64,000 nt of DNA from Micractinium sp. NFX-FRZ (lineage: Eukaryota > Chlorophyta > Trebouxiophyceae > Chlorellales > Chlorellaceae). A model generated the notes under the pieces. That model saw nothing but the letters and a program-made list of their open reading frames with translations, was not told where the DNA came from and did not search any database. The DNA lies in the NCBI GenBank assembly GCA_029339195.1, contig JAPTJF010000330.1, positions 1-64,000 on the forward strand, in the 5' to 3' direction. Made by a program: the position numbers and the translations under genes. This document shows, in pieces, positions 1-11,204 of the stretch (position 1 is its first letter; every line of letters starts with the position of its first letter).

Positions 1-118
1 ATACATGGCTCTGTTGGCCCGCACGTACACCCCCTCCTTGCTGCTACCGGTTTTGTAGCTGGCATGCAGCTCCTTGAACTGGTCGACTTTACCCCCGTCT
101 GTCCATGCAACCCCACAG

Positions 119-260
119 GTGCCCGTACGTCCGGCTCTCCTTCTCTCACCAGCCTCCAGACCAGCTAGCGGAGGGTGTGCGGCGGCTGGGTGCCGTGCTG
201 CGCAGGCTGCAGCAGCAGCGGCTGGCTGGCAGCGGGGAGGCAGCACCAATCGACCCGTGA
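119..260 (+). CDS. Class I/II (PLP) aminotransferase, C-terminal exon only (partial)
   Basis: This is the last exon of a gene that enters from the left edge. A polypyrimidine/CAG acceptor ends at 118. Reading from base 120, the frame opens CPYVRLSFSHQPPDQLAEGV, continues RRLGAVLRRLQQQ and stops at TGA 258-260. An 'RLSFS...PEQ..EGVRRL' pattern is typical of the extreme C-terminus of fold-type I aminotransferases of the aromatic / 2-aminoadipate / kynurenine group. The catalytic lysine region lies outside the window, so substrate cannot be assigned. Bases 1-118 look like the preceding intron. A TGTAA signal at 508-512 suggests a 3' UTR of roughly 265 bases. The call rests on 46 residues, so the family is likely but the subfamily is a guess. 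Confidence 0.62.
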
Positions 261-507
261 CCACCGCCTGGGCACTGGTGGCTGCCCACCTCTAATGCGG
301 CTTTCGGACTGGCTCGGTGCTGTGCACTGCACTCGGACCCCTCCCCCCAGGCGGTGACTGGTTTGTGCCTCCTGTACTCTTTGCGTACGCTTTGCCTACT
401 CTTTGCCTTGCCCTGACGCGCAGCCGCAGCAGCGCCGCCACCACTGAGGAACTGACCGAACTGATCCGTAGAACATGCTACAGCGTGCTTTCAGGCATGG
501 CTCTGCT

Positions 508-512
508 TGTAA
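508..512 (+). promoter_or_regulatory. TGTAA polyadenylation signal of the aminotransferase
   Basis: TGTAA lies about 250 bases after the stop at 260 and before the next gene. TGTAA is the usual chlorophyte poly(A) signal. Bases 261-728 hold this 3' UTR and then the promoter and 5' UTR of the MYND gene; I see nothing else there. Confidence 0.5.
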
Positions 513-728
513 CATTGCTTTCTGAGAGCTGAATCGAGCAGGGTTGGACGAGCGTGCCTTTACTTTCTTTTTGAGTAGCATGTGTGCTTCACTGCTCTGC
601 TCCTGCTCACTCTCTCGGCATCAAGATCTCTAACGCTCGTGCGAGCCTTGGAGACGTCCCCAGCAGCCACCCACCACAGGCAGGAACCTAGAACCCGCGA
701 CCCTCACCGCCACAAGTGCCCAGCGGCC

Positions 729-3285
729 ATGCCCCCGAGCTCAGCAGCACCCCAGCTGGCCGCCCTGCAAGCCAGGCTGCTGGGGCTGCAGGCCAGCAAC
801 CCGGGCCTGGGCGCCCTCGCCGAGCCGCTGGCCAGGGCCTATGTAGAGGCGCCGCAGCCCTCTCAGGAAGCGCTGCTGGTGAGCGTGGTGGAGGGGCGAG
901 GTGGCAGGGGGAAAGTGAGGTGGCGCACGCGTCAGCCTCGCCGCCGCCGTGCCGACCCAGCCGTGCCGCTGCCCTTTCACGCTGCCCCTCATGCCTTGCT
1001 TAGCAGCACGTATTTACTGCCCATTAGTCCCTTGACCCCTGCCCTCTGCCTGCGTATCTTTAACCGCAGGCGCTGCGGGCCGCCCTAGTGCCGCTGCTGC
1101 GCGCAGGGCACAGCCTGCCGCTGGGGCTGCTGACGGCTTCAGACATGCGGCACCTGGTGCTGCCAGCACTCGCCACCCGCCCCCCAGCCGATTCCACTGA
1201 GACACGGCAGTTGCCTGGTCCATACGGCGAGACCAGGCTGTCTGTGAAGGGGGAGGACCTCCCGAGAGTGACGGTCGCACAGCTGGCGGCTGGGGCGGGC
1301 GCGCTGCTGCTGCAGGCGGTCAAGGTGGAGGCGCTGCATGCTGGCGACGTGCTAGCGGTGAGCATGGTGATCTTGGAGGATGCTCTGCTGGCTGCTGCCG
1401 TTGGTTGGTGCAGGTGTCCCTCACACAGAGCAATGAGACTCTCTAGCAGCAAGCAGGTTGCCGGTTCGGCTGCAAGTTGATGGTTAGCAGGCTTTGGGAA
1501 TGCAGGGTTACACATGCCCACGTGCCCGATCTTGCCTCCCACCCTCTCGCCTCTCCACTTGCGTGCGCCTTACACATCTGCCTGCCCGCACCATCATGTG
1601 GTACCCACGTCGCCTCACGCACCTGCCTGCTCCCACCACACTCTACCACCCCAGGTGCTGAGAGGGATTGACTTCTTCACTGCCTCCTTCACCAAGCTGC
1701 TCCCGCTGCACATGCTGGCCTGCACCGACGTCGTGCTGCGCCTGCTCAGCGCCCAGAAGGAGGGGGAGCGCCGCAGGTCGGTGGGAAGCTATGGGGGGGC
1801 TGTAGGTGGGATATAGGTGGGGGGCTATAGGTGGGCAGTTGCAGTTAAGCTGCCACAGTCTGGGGTGTCATGCTCTGCATCGGCTCCATGCCCCACCCAA
1901 GATGATGGGTGGCGCCGCAAGTGGGTTGCCTCTGCGGGACCATGGCATCCAATTCTGAAGGTCTCTTTGCCTGGACTTGTGCACCGTGCGAAAACACCCG
2001 CTTAGTGGGCCTTCCTCAGCGCTGTACACGAGCTGGTGTGCGCAGGCGGCATGCACCTGCTTGCCAGCTTCCCTGCCGACCTCTGGTAAGCAGGCGTAGC
2101 CGTGACCTGCGCTCAGCTCGCCTGCAGTGGCGGTGGTGCAGCTGTGCATGCCAAGCGGCTAGCCTCGCGTGCCACCGTGCGTGTCCTTGGCATGCATGCT
2201 TGCACTGGTGTCTCAGTCACACATTCGAGGCAGGTGGCACCCGCCGTGCGGGCTTGGAGTGGCACCAGGCCAACAGCACATGCCATGTGGGCGGCCGGGC
2301 ACCTCTTCCACACTTCAGAGTGTGCTGTTGTTGAACTGGCGGTTCCATGAGCTGCAGGCAGGGCCAGAGAGGGCGCGAGTGATGGCGCGCCTGCGGGCCT
2401 GCCTGCAGCGCGGGGGTGCTGCCCTCTCAGCTCCCGGGCAGCCCATCCAGCTGCCTGCCGAGCCGCAGGAGCAGCGCTCACTGGCCCCGCTTGCCATATC
2501 TCATTGCACTGAGCCAGTGGACTGGTACATCATCATTCCCCAGGACGGTAAGCCTGTCTCCTTGCCGTTTCTTTCTTTGCTATACATCTTCTGTCAGCTG
2601 GGGTGGCCAGGCAAGCTCGCGTGGAGGGACCCGGGCCTGGCATGTGGGAGCAGCCGGGTGCCTGCAATTTCCATGAGGTTCCTCATGCAAGGCGCGGCTT
2701 TGCGTGAAATGCAGACTGTGCGTGTCTCCTGTCTCCTGTGGGAAGGCGCCTTCACACATGCCAACACCGCTAGCGCCGGCCTGCCGCCCACACCCCGTGA
2801 CTGCAGCTTGCATCTGCCCGGGCGGCCCCCGGCGCTGTGCTCACTGCCACGTGACCCGCTCCGAGGCCTACAGCCAGGACCGCAAGCTGCGGCGCTGCGC
2901 AGGCTGCATGAAGGTAGGCAGGCTGGGGAAGCTGCGAGGGCAGGGTGCATGTTGGTAGGCGGGATGGTGAGAGCTGCGAGGACAAGCTGGGTAGGCAGGA
3001 TATGTTAGTGACAGCTGGGAGGGCATCTAGGGAGGGTTAGAGAGCGGCGAGTACGTGGTAGGTCTAGTAGCGGTGGTGTAGCAACATAACGGAGTAGAAA
3101 CGTGCTAGGGGGTAGGGTAAACAGCTTCGACGCCCACACTTGTTGAGGGCGGCGTGCTGCAGTGAGGCGGCCTGCTCATCATTCCCTCACCACTCCCCAT
3201 GCAGATGTCCTACTGCTCGGGTGTGTGCCAGAAGCAGCACTGCAGCAAGCACCGCGCCGCGTGCAAGGAGGCTGCAATGGAGTGA
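729..3285 (+). CDS. MYND-type zinc-finger protein, about 346 aa
   Basis: Seven exons are inferred: 729-878, 1070-1357, 1655-1776, 2020-2085, 2321-2547, 2807-2913, 3205-3285 (1041 nt, in frame). The only recognisable domain is a C-terminal MYND finger spanning the last two exons. CAHC and CAGC supply four ligands, YCSGVC two more, and QKQHCSKHRAAC the final Cys/His set, which matches the C-x2-C / C-x2-C / C-x3-C / H-x3-C layout. MYND fingers usually bind proline-rich partner peptides. The first 300 residues are helical-looking and Leu/Ala-rich (e.g. RLLGLQASNPGLGALAEPLA) and match no family I recognise; no SET motifs are visible. The ATG at 729 was chosen because it opens the conserved-looking part. 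The same frame is open back to an ATG at 582, which would add 49 residues with a hydrophobic start, so a longer targeted form is possible. Confidence 0.8.
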
Positions 3286-3750
3286 AGGAGATGCCAGCGT
3301 CAGCGGCACACAAGCTGCATGTCTGACACCTGCCATTCCTGTGCCCAGCTGCATTGCTTTCCAGTCAATCCAGCCGATCAGGCAAGAAGAGCTGTTGACG
3401 TCGGGCAGTTGCCTACTGTCAACCTCTCGGTAACAAGTTGATGCAGGGATTTTGAAATGGACAGGTACCCACCGATATTGGTACTAATGAGAAGGGAAGA
3501 TAGGCTGCGCTGTGCATGCGCACAATACGTGTGTGCTGAAGAGCAATGCCCTGCGGGGAGGTCATCGCGCCCCCACCCGCAGCAGCGTGCAGCGCTGCCG
3601 GCTGAGCGCCCAGAAATGGCAACCTGCCTCTGCTTAGCCGATCGCATGACGCCGTGGCTTCATCCGAAGCTTACCGCAGCTGTTGCAGTGAAAGAGCGGG
3701 GCACGCGCCACCAAGCAGAGGCACCGCTCCAAGCCAGCCGATCCGATCCT

Positions 3751-3862
3751 GCCTGACACGACCACAGCATTCGCAGCACAAGGTTGGCCAGCAACAATCA
3801 ACCACAACGCTGCCTGACACGACCACAGCATGCGCAGCACAAGGTTGGCCAGCAACAATCAA
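3751..3862. repeat. 61-bp direct tandem repeat, about 1.8 copies
   Basis: GCCTGACACGACCACAGCAT begins at 3751 and again at 3812. Each copy runs into AAGGTTGGCCAGCAACAATC. The copies are nearly identical, so the duplication is young. Confidence 0.85.
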
Positions 3863-3924
3863 GCAGCCCCTGCTGCTTGTTAATAACATGTATGCATTTA
3901 GTGTTGAACGCGTAGGTATAGAGT

Positions 3925-3938
3925 TTACATGTATTACA
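3925..3938 (-). promoter_or_regulatory. TGTAA polyadenylation signals (two) of the BNR gene
   Basis: Two TTACA words on the plus strand read as TGTAA on the minus strand. They lie about 230 bases after the stop codon at 4167-4169. Confidence 0.4.
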
Positions 3939-4166
3939 AGCATTTAAAAGCATGTATTTCTCCCCGAATACATATATAACATATATTCAGCAGTCGCTCA
4001 TTTGTAACGAGTTATGGATATGACACCTAACGCAAATGTTAACATATAGGGTCCCACTGGTCAGGTCCCCGCCACACGTGCTGCTGCTGCTGCTGCGCAA
4101 GAGAGGCAAGGATGTTCAGCCAAGAGGACCTGCCGCTGCTGCCGGCCGTCCAGCCTGGTGCTGCCT

Positions 4167-7100
4167 TCAAACCGGGGTGGTGTAGTACGTGAACTTGCCG
4201 GGCGGCCCAGCGGTGCCGGTGGCCGTGAAGGAGACCCCACCATTGGTCGAAACATACAGGTCATGGTTTGTGAGGAAGGGTCCCACGATGACCTGGGACA
4301 GAGGAGGCGGGGCGCAGGGCCCGTGGTGCAGACACGAGTGAAAGGGGATGTGCATGCTTCGTGTGCAAGGCATGAGCACCGAGGTAAGCGGGCCCCTGGC
4401 ACTTCCCCCCCCCACACACTACACCGGCACGCCTGCGCTCGCCATCCCGCTAGCGCATCGACTCCAGGCGCGTGCACACAGACATTGTGAACACACCGCG
4501 CATGTGCTGCACCCCACCACGCACGCCCGCCTTATACCCCCCCCCCCCCCCCTCTCCACACACACACCTTATTGCCGTCCTCCGAGCAGGCAAAGCCAAC
4601 CATGTCGATATTGGCAGGCAGGCCTGTGGCCTGGGTCCAGCTCGTGCCCATGTTGGTGCTGCGGAGGGGCAGTTCAGGGCGGGGCGCATGTTGGAGGGCG
4701 GGGGGTGATGGTGCGGCTGGCTACCTGTATGCACAGGGCAGGGCCCTTTGGGGCTCTGTAGCCCCTGTGCACAAACCCTTGGTATGTCAAGCTAACAGGC
4801 AACCCCAAGAAAGCACGAACAGAGTGGGTGTGGTGCATCCCAGACTGAGCACGCTGAGCCTGCTGAGCGATGTGGGAGCGTGCTGAGCGTTGTGGTGCCG
4901 AGCGAGTTGAGTGCTAGCTTGGAGCACACCGATGTGGTGCCGAGCGAGCTGTCTTGAGCGCTAGCTTACAATACCCCTACTCTGTCCCATGAGACCGCTG
5001 TTGGCTCCCCGTGGACTTGAAATGTAATTGATTGATTGATTGAACACACACCTGTAGAAGACGGTGGCGGGGTTGTTGGTGTAGGATTTCTGCGTCAGCA
5101 CGAACAGCCTGCTGCCATCCGCAGCGCCCTTGACGCGCTTCACCAGCCAATAGCCGGAGGCCACCGTGCTCCTGGACCACGTCTCGCCCCCTGCAGGCAT
5201 GGGGGGAGGGGGCAGGAGGATGGCGAAGAGGCAGGCCCGTCGTGGTGCGCAGGAGAGAGGGCAGGACCGCCACAAGTTATTGGCTGGCTGAGTCACGGGG
5301 TGTTGCTGTGGCTGACTCATGCAAGTGCCATCCAAGCTTAAGCGGCGTCGCCGTGCAGCCAAAGTGGCTGAACAGCATCCCAGCCAGCGCGTCCCGGCGC
5401 AGCAGCGCAGCCCAGGCCCTGCGAGGGCCACGCAGCATGCCGGCCGGCAGCCCCGCCCCGCACCGTTTGAGCTTGTGTAGACGTGCGACTGCTGCGCGTC
5501 CACGGCCGCCATTTTGGTGCCATCAGATGACACCCACAGGTCCTGCCACCAGCGGGCAAGAGAGGTGTCGTCTTGCCCGGCAGGGGTGGCCGCCCAGGTC
5601 TGCCCTCCATTGGTTGATTTGAAGATGAACGAGCTGGCGGAGATGACGGCGTCTGCCACAATCACCGTGTTGCCATCTGGCGACATTGCCACTGAGTTCC
5701 AGCGCCAGCCGGTGCCCACTGGGATGGTGGACAGCGTCCAGCTGGCACCGCCTGCGCAGCACAAGGTAGCAGGCATGCGGGGTTGGTTTGCGTGCTTGTT
5801 TGTTTGGGCTTGCAGGCTGCTTCCCCGAGATCCAGATTGCGACACATACCCCCAGGGTCAGCGTGGGGCTGGCGGGAACAATGCAACCACAAAGAGGTGG
5901 AGGGTGCGGGCGGGTGGGCATGGGCGGCAGAGCGCTGGGGTCATGCCAGCCTTGCCCGGTGTTGATCAAGGCTCACAAGCGCTTCAAACATGCCTGGCAT
6001 GAGCGCTTCAAACACGCAGCAGCCCGGCCTCCCGCATCCGGCACCCAACCCGCCCCTTTACACGCCGCCATCCGCCCGGCCCGGGCCGTGAAGGAAGCTC
6101 ACCGTCGGTGGAGTAGTAGGGCGCGTTGCGCGGCTGGGCGGGGAACTGGCCGAAGGAGCCGGCCACCAGCTTCTGCCCGTCCCGGCTGCTGTCCAGCGCG
6201 TACCAATTGATCTCGGGGGCGTTGATGGTTTGTGTGCTCCAAGTGGTGCCGCCTGCAGGGTCAAGAGCAGGAGAGGGAGTGAGGGGGTGTGGCCCAGGGC
6301 AGGGTGGTGCTGTCCAGGATAGGTGGCAGTAACTGTTGCTCGTGTCCTGACAAGGTCCCACCCATCCACCCCACGCACGGCTCACCCAGCCCCCACCGTG
6401 GCGTGACGCCCCACCCCACCCGCCTGCCCATGCCCCCACGCCCCACCCCACCCGCCTGCCCATGCCCCCACGCCCCACACCACCCGCCTGCCCATGCCCC
6501 CACGCCCCACACCACCCGCCTGCCCATGCCCCCACACCACGCCCCACCCCACCCACCACCCACCCAAACCCCACGCCCCCACCCCACCCAACACTCACCC
6601 AAACCCCCACACCCACCCCGCCCACCACTCACCCAAGCCTCACGGCCCACCCCACCCCTCTGCCCCCACACCCCCACGCCCCACCCACCGTCTGTGCTCG
6701 ACACGAATGTCTGCCCCATGGTGGCCACCTTCTGGGCGTCAGACGAGCAGGTGATTCTGAACATGCTGCCGCTGGTGCCCAGCACGCTCAGCTTGGTCTT
6801 CTCAGTCCAGTCGACCCCCGAGTTTGCCGAATACCAGATGCTGCCACTCGTTGAGGTAGCCCACACCTTGGTGCAGGAGGTGTCGCAGTCGAAAGACCAC
6901 CAGCTCAGGTAGCTGAAGGAGGGAAGGGAGCGAAGACAGGATTGCTGGATGTTACCACATGCATGCAACATGCACAAGCCGGGAACAGCGCCTGCCCGCA
7001 GCTCGCAAACCCCACCTGCCAGTGTGTGCTTGCCACCGGCAGCACAAACGCTGCCGCAGACGCTGCCGCAGATGCTGCCGCAACTGCAGCTCTCACGCTA

Positions 7101-10100
7101 CTGCCGTTACCACGGCACACACGCTACAGCAGCTGGTAGTTGAGGCAGTCCTCACGGATCCGGGGACTCCGTCGGACGCGCCCCAGGCGCTGCCCGGCCC
7201 GCTGGCTCACTCACACAGGCATGGGGGGCGGCGGCGGGTTGGGCGAGGGCGGGGGCGGGGAGGGGGTGTCCTTGGACACCTCGGACAGCCCAGCCAGCAC
7301 AACATAGGCTCTGTCTGTGGCGCTGTCTCCAACGAGTTCGATGCTGTAGCCCGTGGCCCCAGGCGCAATGGTGAGGTCTGGGATGGCGAACACGAACCTG
7401 CCGCCCTGGTAGGCGGGCATGGCTGCAGCGGTGACTGGTATGTTGATGGTTTCGGTGGGCGTCTTGATGCGGACTGCGGAGCAGGCGGGAGGGGGAGGTG
7501 CATGCAGGGATGGGGGGGCAGGGAGGGGGGAGAGAGCACTCCAAATCCTCGACGGCATGGCATGCACAGGGTAAGGGGCGGGGAGGCTGGGCGCACCGCC
7601 GCCCGATGTGTGCGGCATGCACGCCCACACATGTACTTACATGCACGCTCACACTCATGCATGCACGCACACGCACGCACACGCGCACACTCATGCACGC
7701 GCACACACACGCATGCCCACGCTCTCACACACTCACTTGTGAATGCAGCGCCGGTTTGATCATCTGAGCTGCGGGTCTGCAGGAACACCTGCAAGAAGTC
7801 AATAAATCGGTGCAAGTGATTAGAAAGCTGAGAGCAGCTTTGTTGGGATGGCCCCAGTTGGCAAGAGTGAGCTGCCAGTCTGCACTGCGAGCCTGGAGGG
7901 AGGCGTTTGCAGGGCAGAGGGAAGCAAAGGAGGCCGGCGGATGCTCGCTTGGAATAGAGAGGAAGGCAGGCTGGAGTGGCCGGTGGGCGCCCATCTCATT
8001 TATGAGCCCGAGTGCAAGCAGGCTGGAGTGAGCAGGCGGTGGGCGGGCGTCTGCCTCCTCAAGCGGATGGCCAGGGTGGGCGACGCTGCTGCTGTGGTGG
8101 GGGGACTTAAAGGGGGACTCAAAGGGAGGCTCACCTGGCGCAGAGTGATGCTGTGGCTGCCGGTCACTGTCAGGGCGAAGCCCGAGGGGTATCGGTAGAG
8201 GCTGCACACGTTGGCAACGGTCATGGCGATGCCAAAGTTCGGGGCTACTCGCATTTGCAAGTGGGGCAGGAAGGAAGGCAGCCACTGTGAGGGGGGGCAC
8301 TATCAGGCATTGCAGGCTGCTGTCAGTCGTCAGGTCAGCACTATGGTTGGGGTGCGCATTCTTGCTGGTTAGTGGGACAGCAGCCTTGTGAGGGGCCTCT
8401 CGTGGTGGAAGGGGGTGGCAGCGTGTTTCAAGAGCGCGGGAGCGTGTGCAAGCAGCCGCGCCGCGGCATCCCATCGCAAATGGTGGGGCAAGTGAGCTGT
8501 GGCCGTCTAGAAGCACCTGGCGGCTGTCACGCCAAACCGACTCGCCTCTTGGCTCAATCAATTGGCAGGTCGCGAGTTGAATAGGAGCTCAAACCTGCGG
8601 CTCACCTCTTCCGAGTGTACGGTAAGGCTCTGTCTCTGTCACAGCAGCTTCCGTTGCGGCGGCACTGTCTGCAAGCCCAAGCAGGCCAGCCAAGCTTACC
8701 TGTGCCGTAGTTGTCTTTGTATTCCAGAAGGTAGTTGGCTGGGGAGGTGTAGGAGCAGCCCTCGGCGCTGGTGAACGGTGTGTCGAGCGTCACGTTGATA
8801 CCCGCCCCACAATTGTCGATCTGAAGAGGTGGGGTGGGGTGGGGTGGGGCAGGGGGAGGCCACAAGTGGGTGCAAGGAGGACCGGTTGGGGCATGCAGGA
8901 GAAGAAGAACCTGGGCGTGGGTTGAGGAATTCAGCAGAGGTGTGCCCCCCTGTGCCGGGGTATGAACAGTAGAGGCCAGCAGGCACTGGTCATACGTGAG
9001 AGCAGAGCCACCCAGCCACGTGGCACCACTCAGCTGCGCCACAGCTGCGCCACAGCTTCCTCACAGCACCCGCACCTGGGTCCATCCGGTGGTCAGTGTG
9101 CGGGGCTTTGTGGGCGTGGCAAAGTCCCAGGTGTAGGGCCGTCCGCAGGATGAACTGCAGTGCGGGCAGGAGAAGAACAAGAAGAAGAAGCAGGCAGGAT
9201 ATGTTAGCATGTGTCGAGCTGGTGAAGGCAGCAAAAGTGCGACCCCAAGACCATGCCGGGAGGGGCCTCAGGCTCCGCTTGCTGCCTGCAGTGAGGGGCG
9301 CACTGTCTCGGGGCAGGCAGGCAGGCAGGCAGGCCAGGAGTGCCCCTGCCGGTGAGAGGGGCTGCGCATGCGGGGCGGGGGCAGGCCCATGTCCTTCCGG
9401 TGGCACAAGCACCGGCTGAGCCCTGCACCCAGAGCTGATCTGGGTTCCTACGCGCCACATGTGCAAGCTGGCAGCAGTGCCGTCTGACGGTTGCCACGTT
9501 TGTGGGTGGGGTGCATGGAGCAGGCCACCACTGGCCCAGGCCATGGCAGCCGGCTGCCCGCATTGCCGCTGCAGCGCTTGCTGCAGCATGCAGCTTAGGT
9601 GCTGCGCTGGCTGACAATCGGCTCGCTGCGCTGCCCCCTATTCCAGGGCGGGATGCTCTCAGGCTGCGCATGCATGCGGCACTCACGGCGGTGGGGTGGG
9701 CACGGCTCCAGCCGGCGGGGGCGGCGGTGGGCTGGGCGCAGGCCCCTCCCCCCCCTCATCAGCAGGCGGCGGTGATGCAAGCTTGGGTGGGGGAGCAGGC
9801 GGGGATGGGCTGGGGGGCGGAGGAGGCGAGGGAGGGGGCGGCGGGCGGGGCGGACGGGGCAGGGGGGGCTCTGGCGCAGGGGAGGGCGGCGGCCGGGGCC
9901 TGCTGGGAAACAAGTGAGCAGGAAGGGGGGAGAGTTGCTGGGGTGGGGGCTGGGAATGTGGTCTTGAGCAGCAATGTGAGTGGCCAGGCATGCCATCTGC
10001 AGAGTGGTTGATGTTGATGAGGAATCTCCCATTTGGCAACTGCCAGCCGGCTCAGCTGCTTAGCCTGCCAGGCTGCTGCTGCTGCTGTTGCTGCTGCCTC

Positions 10101-11204
10101 CCTGCTTACGCTTGGGTGGCACGTGGCGGGGGAGGGGAGGGCGGGGAGGGTGGCGGCGGGCTTGGGGGCGGCGGGGATGGGGACGGGGGCGGCGGCGGGG
10201 GTGGGGGCGGGGGCGGCGAAGGAGAGGGCGGGGGCGGAGGGGGAGGGGAAGGAGGCTGAGGGGGCGGGCTGGGCTTAGGGGGTGGCGGCGGAGATGGCGA
10301 GGGTGGGGGCGATGGGGGCGGCGGAGGTGGAGAGGGCGGGGAGGGGCTTGGGGGTGGAAAGGGTGACGGAGGCGGCGGGCGTGGGGAGGGAGGCGGGCGA
10401 GGCCTGGCAGGCCAGGGGGGAGGGGTGCAGTAAAGGGTGACAATTGGCACACGGCGCTTAGCGGCGCCACACGTGCGCGGCCTGTCCCTGCCCCTCTTGA
10501 ACCAACTGCAGCTGCCTGAGTGCAGTTCAGCACACCAACGCACCTCCAGCAATGCCCCCCTGGCAGGCGCACAACGACGCTGTGCTGCCCATGCCTGGCT
10601 GCTGGATTCGGATGGCATGTGCCAGATGGCCACCGCACTGCCGACCAGCAGGACGCAGCTTATGCATGCATGCATGCACTGCCAACTGACCGCGGGTTGA
10701 ATACTCCACCCTTATCATCATGATCCTCACTCTTCACATGCGCTGCCAGCAGGGCACACACCTGGGCGGAGGAGGCGGACGAGGGCTGGTGGGAGGTGGT
10801 GGGGACGGTGATGGCGAGGGCGGACGGGGAGGCGGGGATGGAGGCGGAGGGGAGGGCCGAGGTCTGCACAGGTGGGAGAGAGGGGCTGGTTGGTACAAGA
10901 GGTGCTTGGTGCCCAGCAGGTGCCACGGGCACCCATTCGCCGGTGCGCCGGTGGGCCGCCTTTGGCGCTGGCGAGGGCACACCGGCGGGGCGGCAGGCAA
11001 TCAGAACCGCATGCTGCTGCCTCGCGAATATTGCGCTCACGATGGGGGCGGACGAGGCGGGAATGGAGGTTTGGGCCGAGTCTGCAGGATGCCCCGCGCC
11101 TGCCGCCTGGCAGGGGCGGTTCCCTGGTCGGCGGCAGCGGCGGTAGTACACGTCCCCGCCACCAGCGCCGCGAGGCAGAGAGCCACAAAGGCACTCCGCA
11201 GCAT
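4167..11204 (-). CDS. Secreted protein: signal peptide, SPPP proline-rich stalk, novel domain, Asp-box/BNR repeats (about 805 aa)
   Basis: Fifteen exons are inferred in transcript order: 11204-11041, 10863-10762, 10403-10110, 9902-9687, 9154-9076, 8820-8700, 8247-8135, 7788-7737, 7473-7215, 6912-6689, 6252-6103, 5751-5464, 5190-5052, 4658-4568, 4292-4167 (2418 nt, in frame). The start MLRSAFVALCLAALVAGTC is a signal peptide. Residues about 46-258 are an SPPPP/PPSP hydroxyproline-rich stalk. Residues about 259-455 form a domain I do not recognise, opening SSCGRPYTWDF and containing IDNCGAGINVTLDTPF. A second short Pro linker follows near 455-466. Residues 467-805 hold repeated S-x-D/N-x-G-x-x-W/F boxes (SANSGVDW, STNGGQTW, STNMGTSW, STNGGVSF) with SSDGTK/SPDGNT spacers, as in beta-propeller BNR/sortilin-like proteins. 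It is probably an extracellular, wall-anchored binding protein or glycosidase-like propeller. No sialidase catalytic residues were checked. Confidence 0.82.
4988..5044 (+). repeat. Short dispersed retroposon-like repeat, copy A, with (TTGA)n-type tail
   Basis: The plus strand reads TTGGCTCCCCGTGGAC, then AATGTAATTGATTGATTGAT. Related copies lie at 34240-34290 and 63789-63838 on the opposite strand. This copy sits in an intron of the minus-strand BNR gene. The run of TTGA/GATT units after TGTAA resembles a SINE 3' tail. Confidence 0.65.
6419..6546. repeat. 32-bp C-rich minisatellite, 4 copies, intronic
   Basis: The unit CCCGCCTGCCCATGCCCCCA recurs with a 32-bp period at about 6419, 6451, 6483 and 6515. 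It then degrades into CCCCAC/CCACCC runs to about 6690. It lies in an intron of the BNR gene. Confidence 0.85.
7620..7736. repeat. Imperfect ACGC/CA microsatellite, intronic
   Basis: ACGCAC, ACACGC and CACACA units run for about 110 bases, up to the splice donor that ends the exon at 7737 on the minus strand. Confidence 0.75.

Larger units (their letters stand above)
3286..4166. other. Convergent 3' UTR region between the MYND and BNR genes
   Basis: No gene is visible. The stretch holds the 3' UTR of the plus-strand MYND gene (possible TGTAA at 4003-4007) and the 3' UTR of the minus-strand BNR gene (TTACA at 3925-3929 and 3934-3938, i.e. TGTAA on the minus strand). If these signals are used, the two transcripts overlap by roughly 100 bases. 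Bases 3880-4050 are much more AT-rich than the surroundings. Confidence 0.5.

Noticed and set aside
582..728. N-terminal extension of the MYND protein with a signal-peptide-like start
   Set aside because: Open in frame, but a MYND protein is normally cytosolic or nuclear and the 729 ATG begins the plausible protein; kept only as an alternative.
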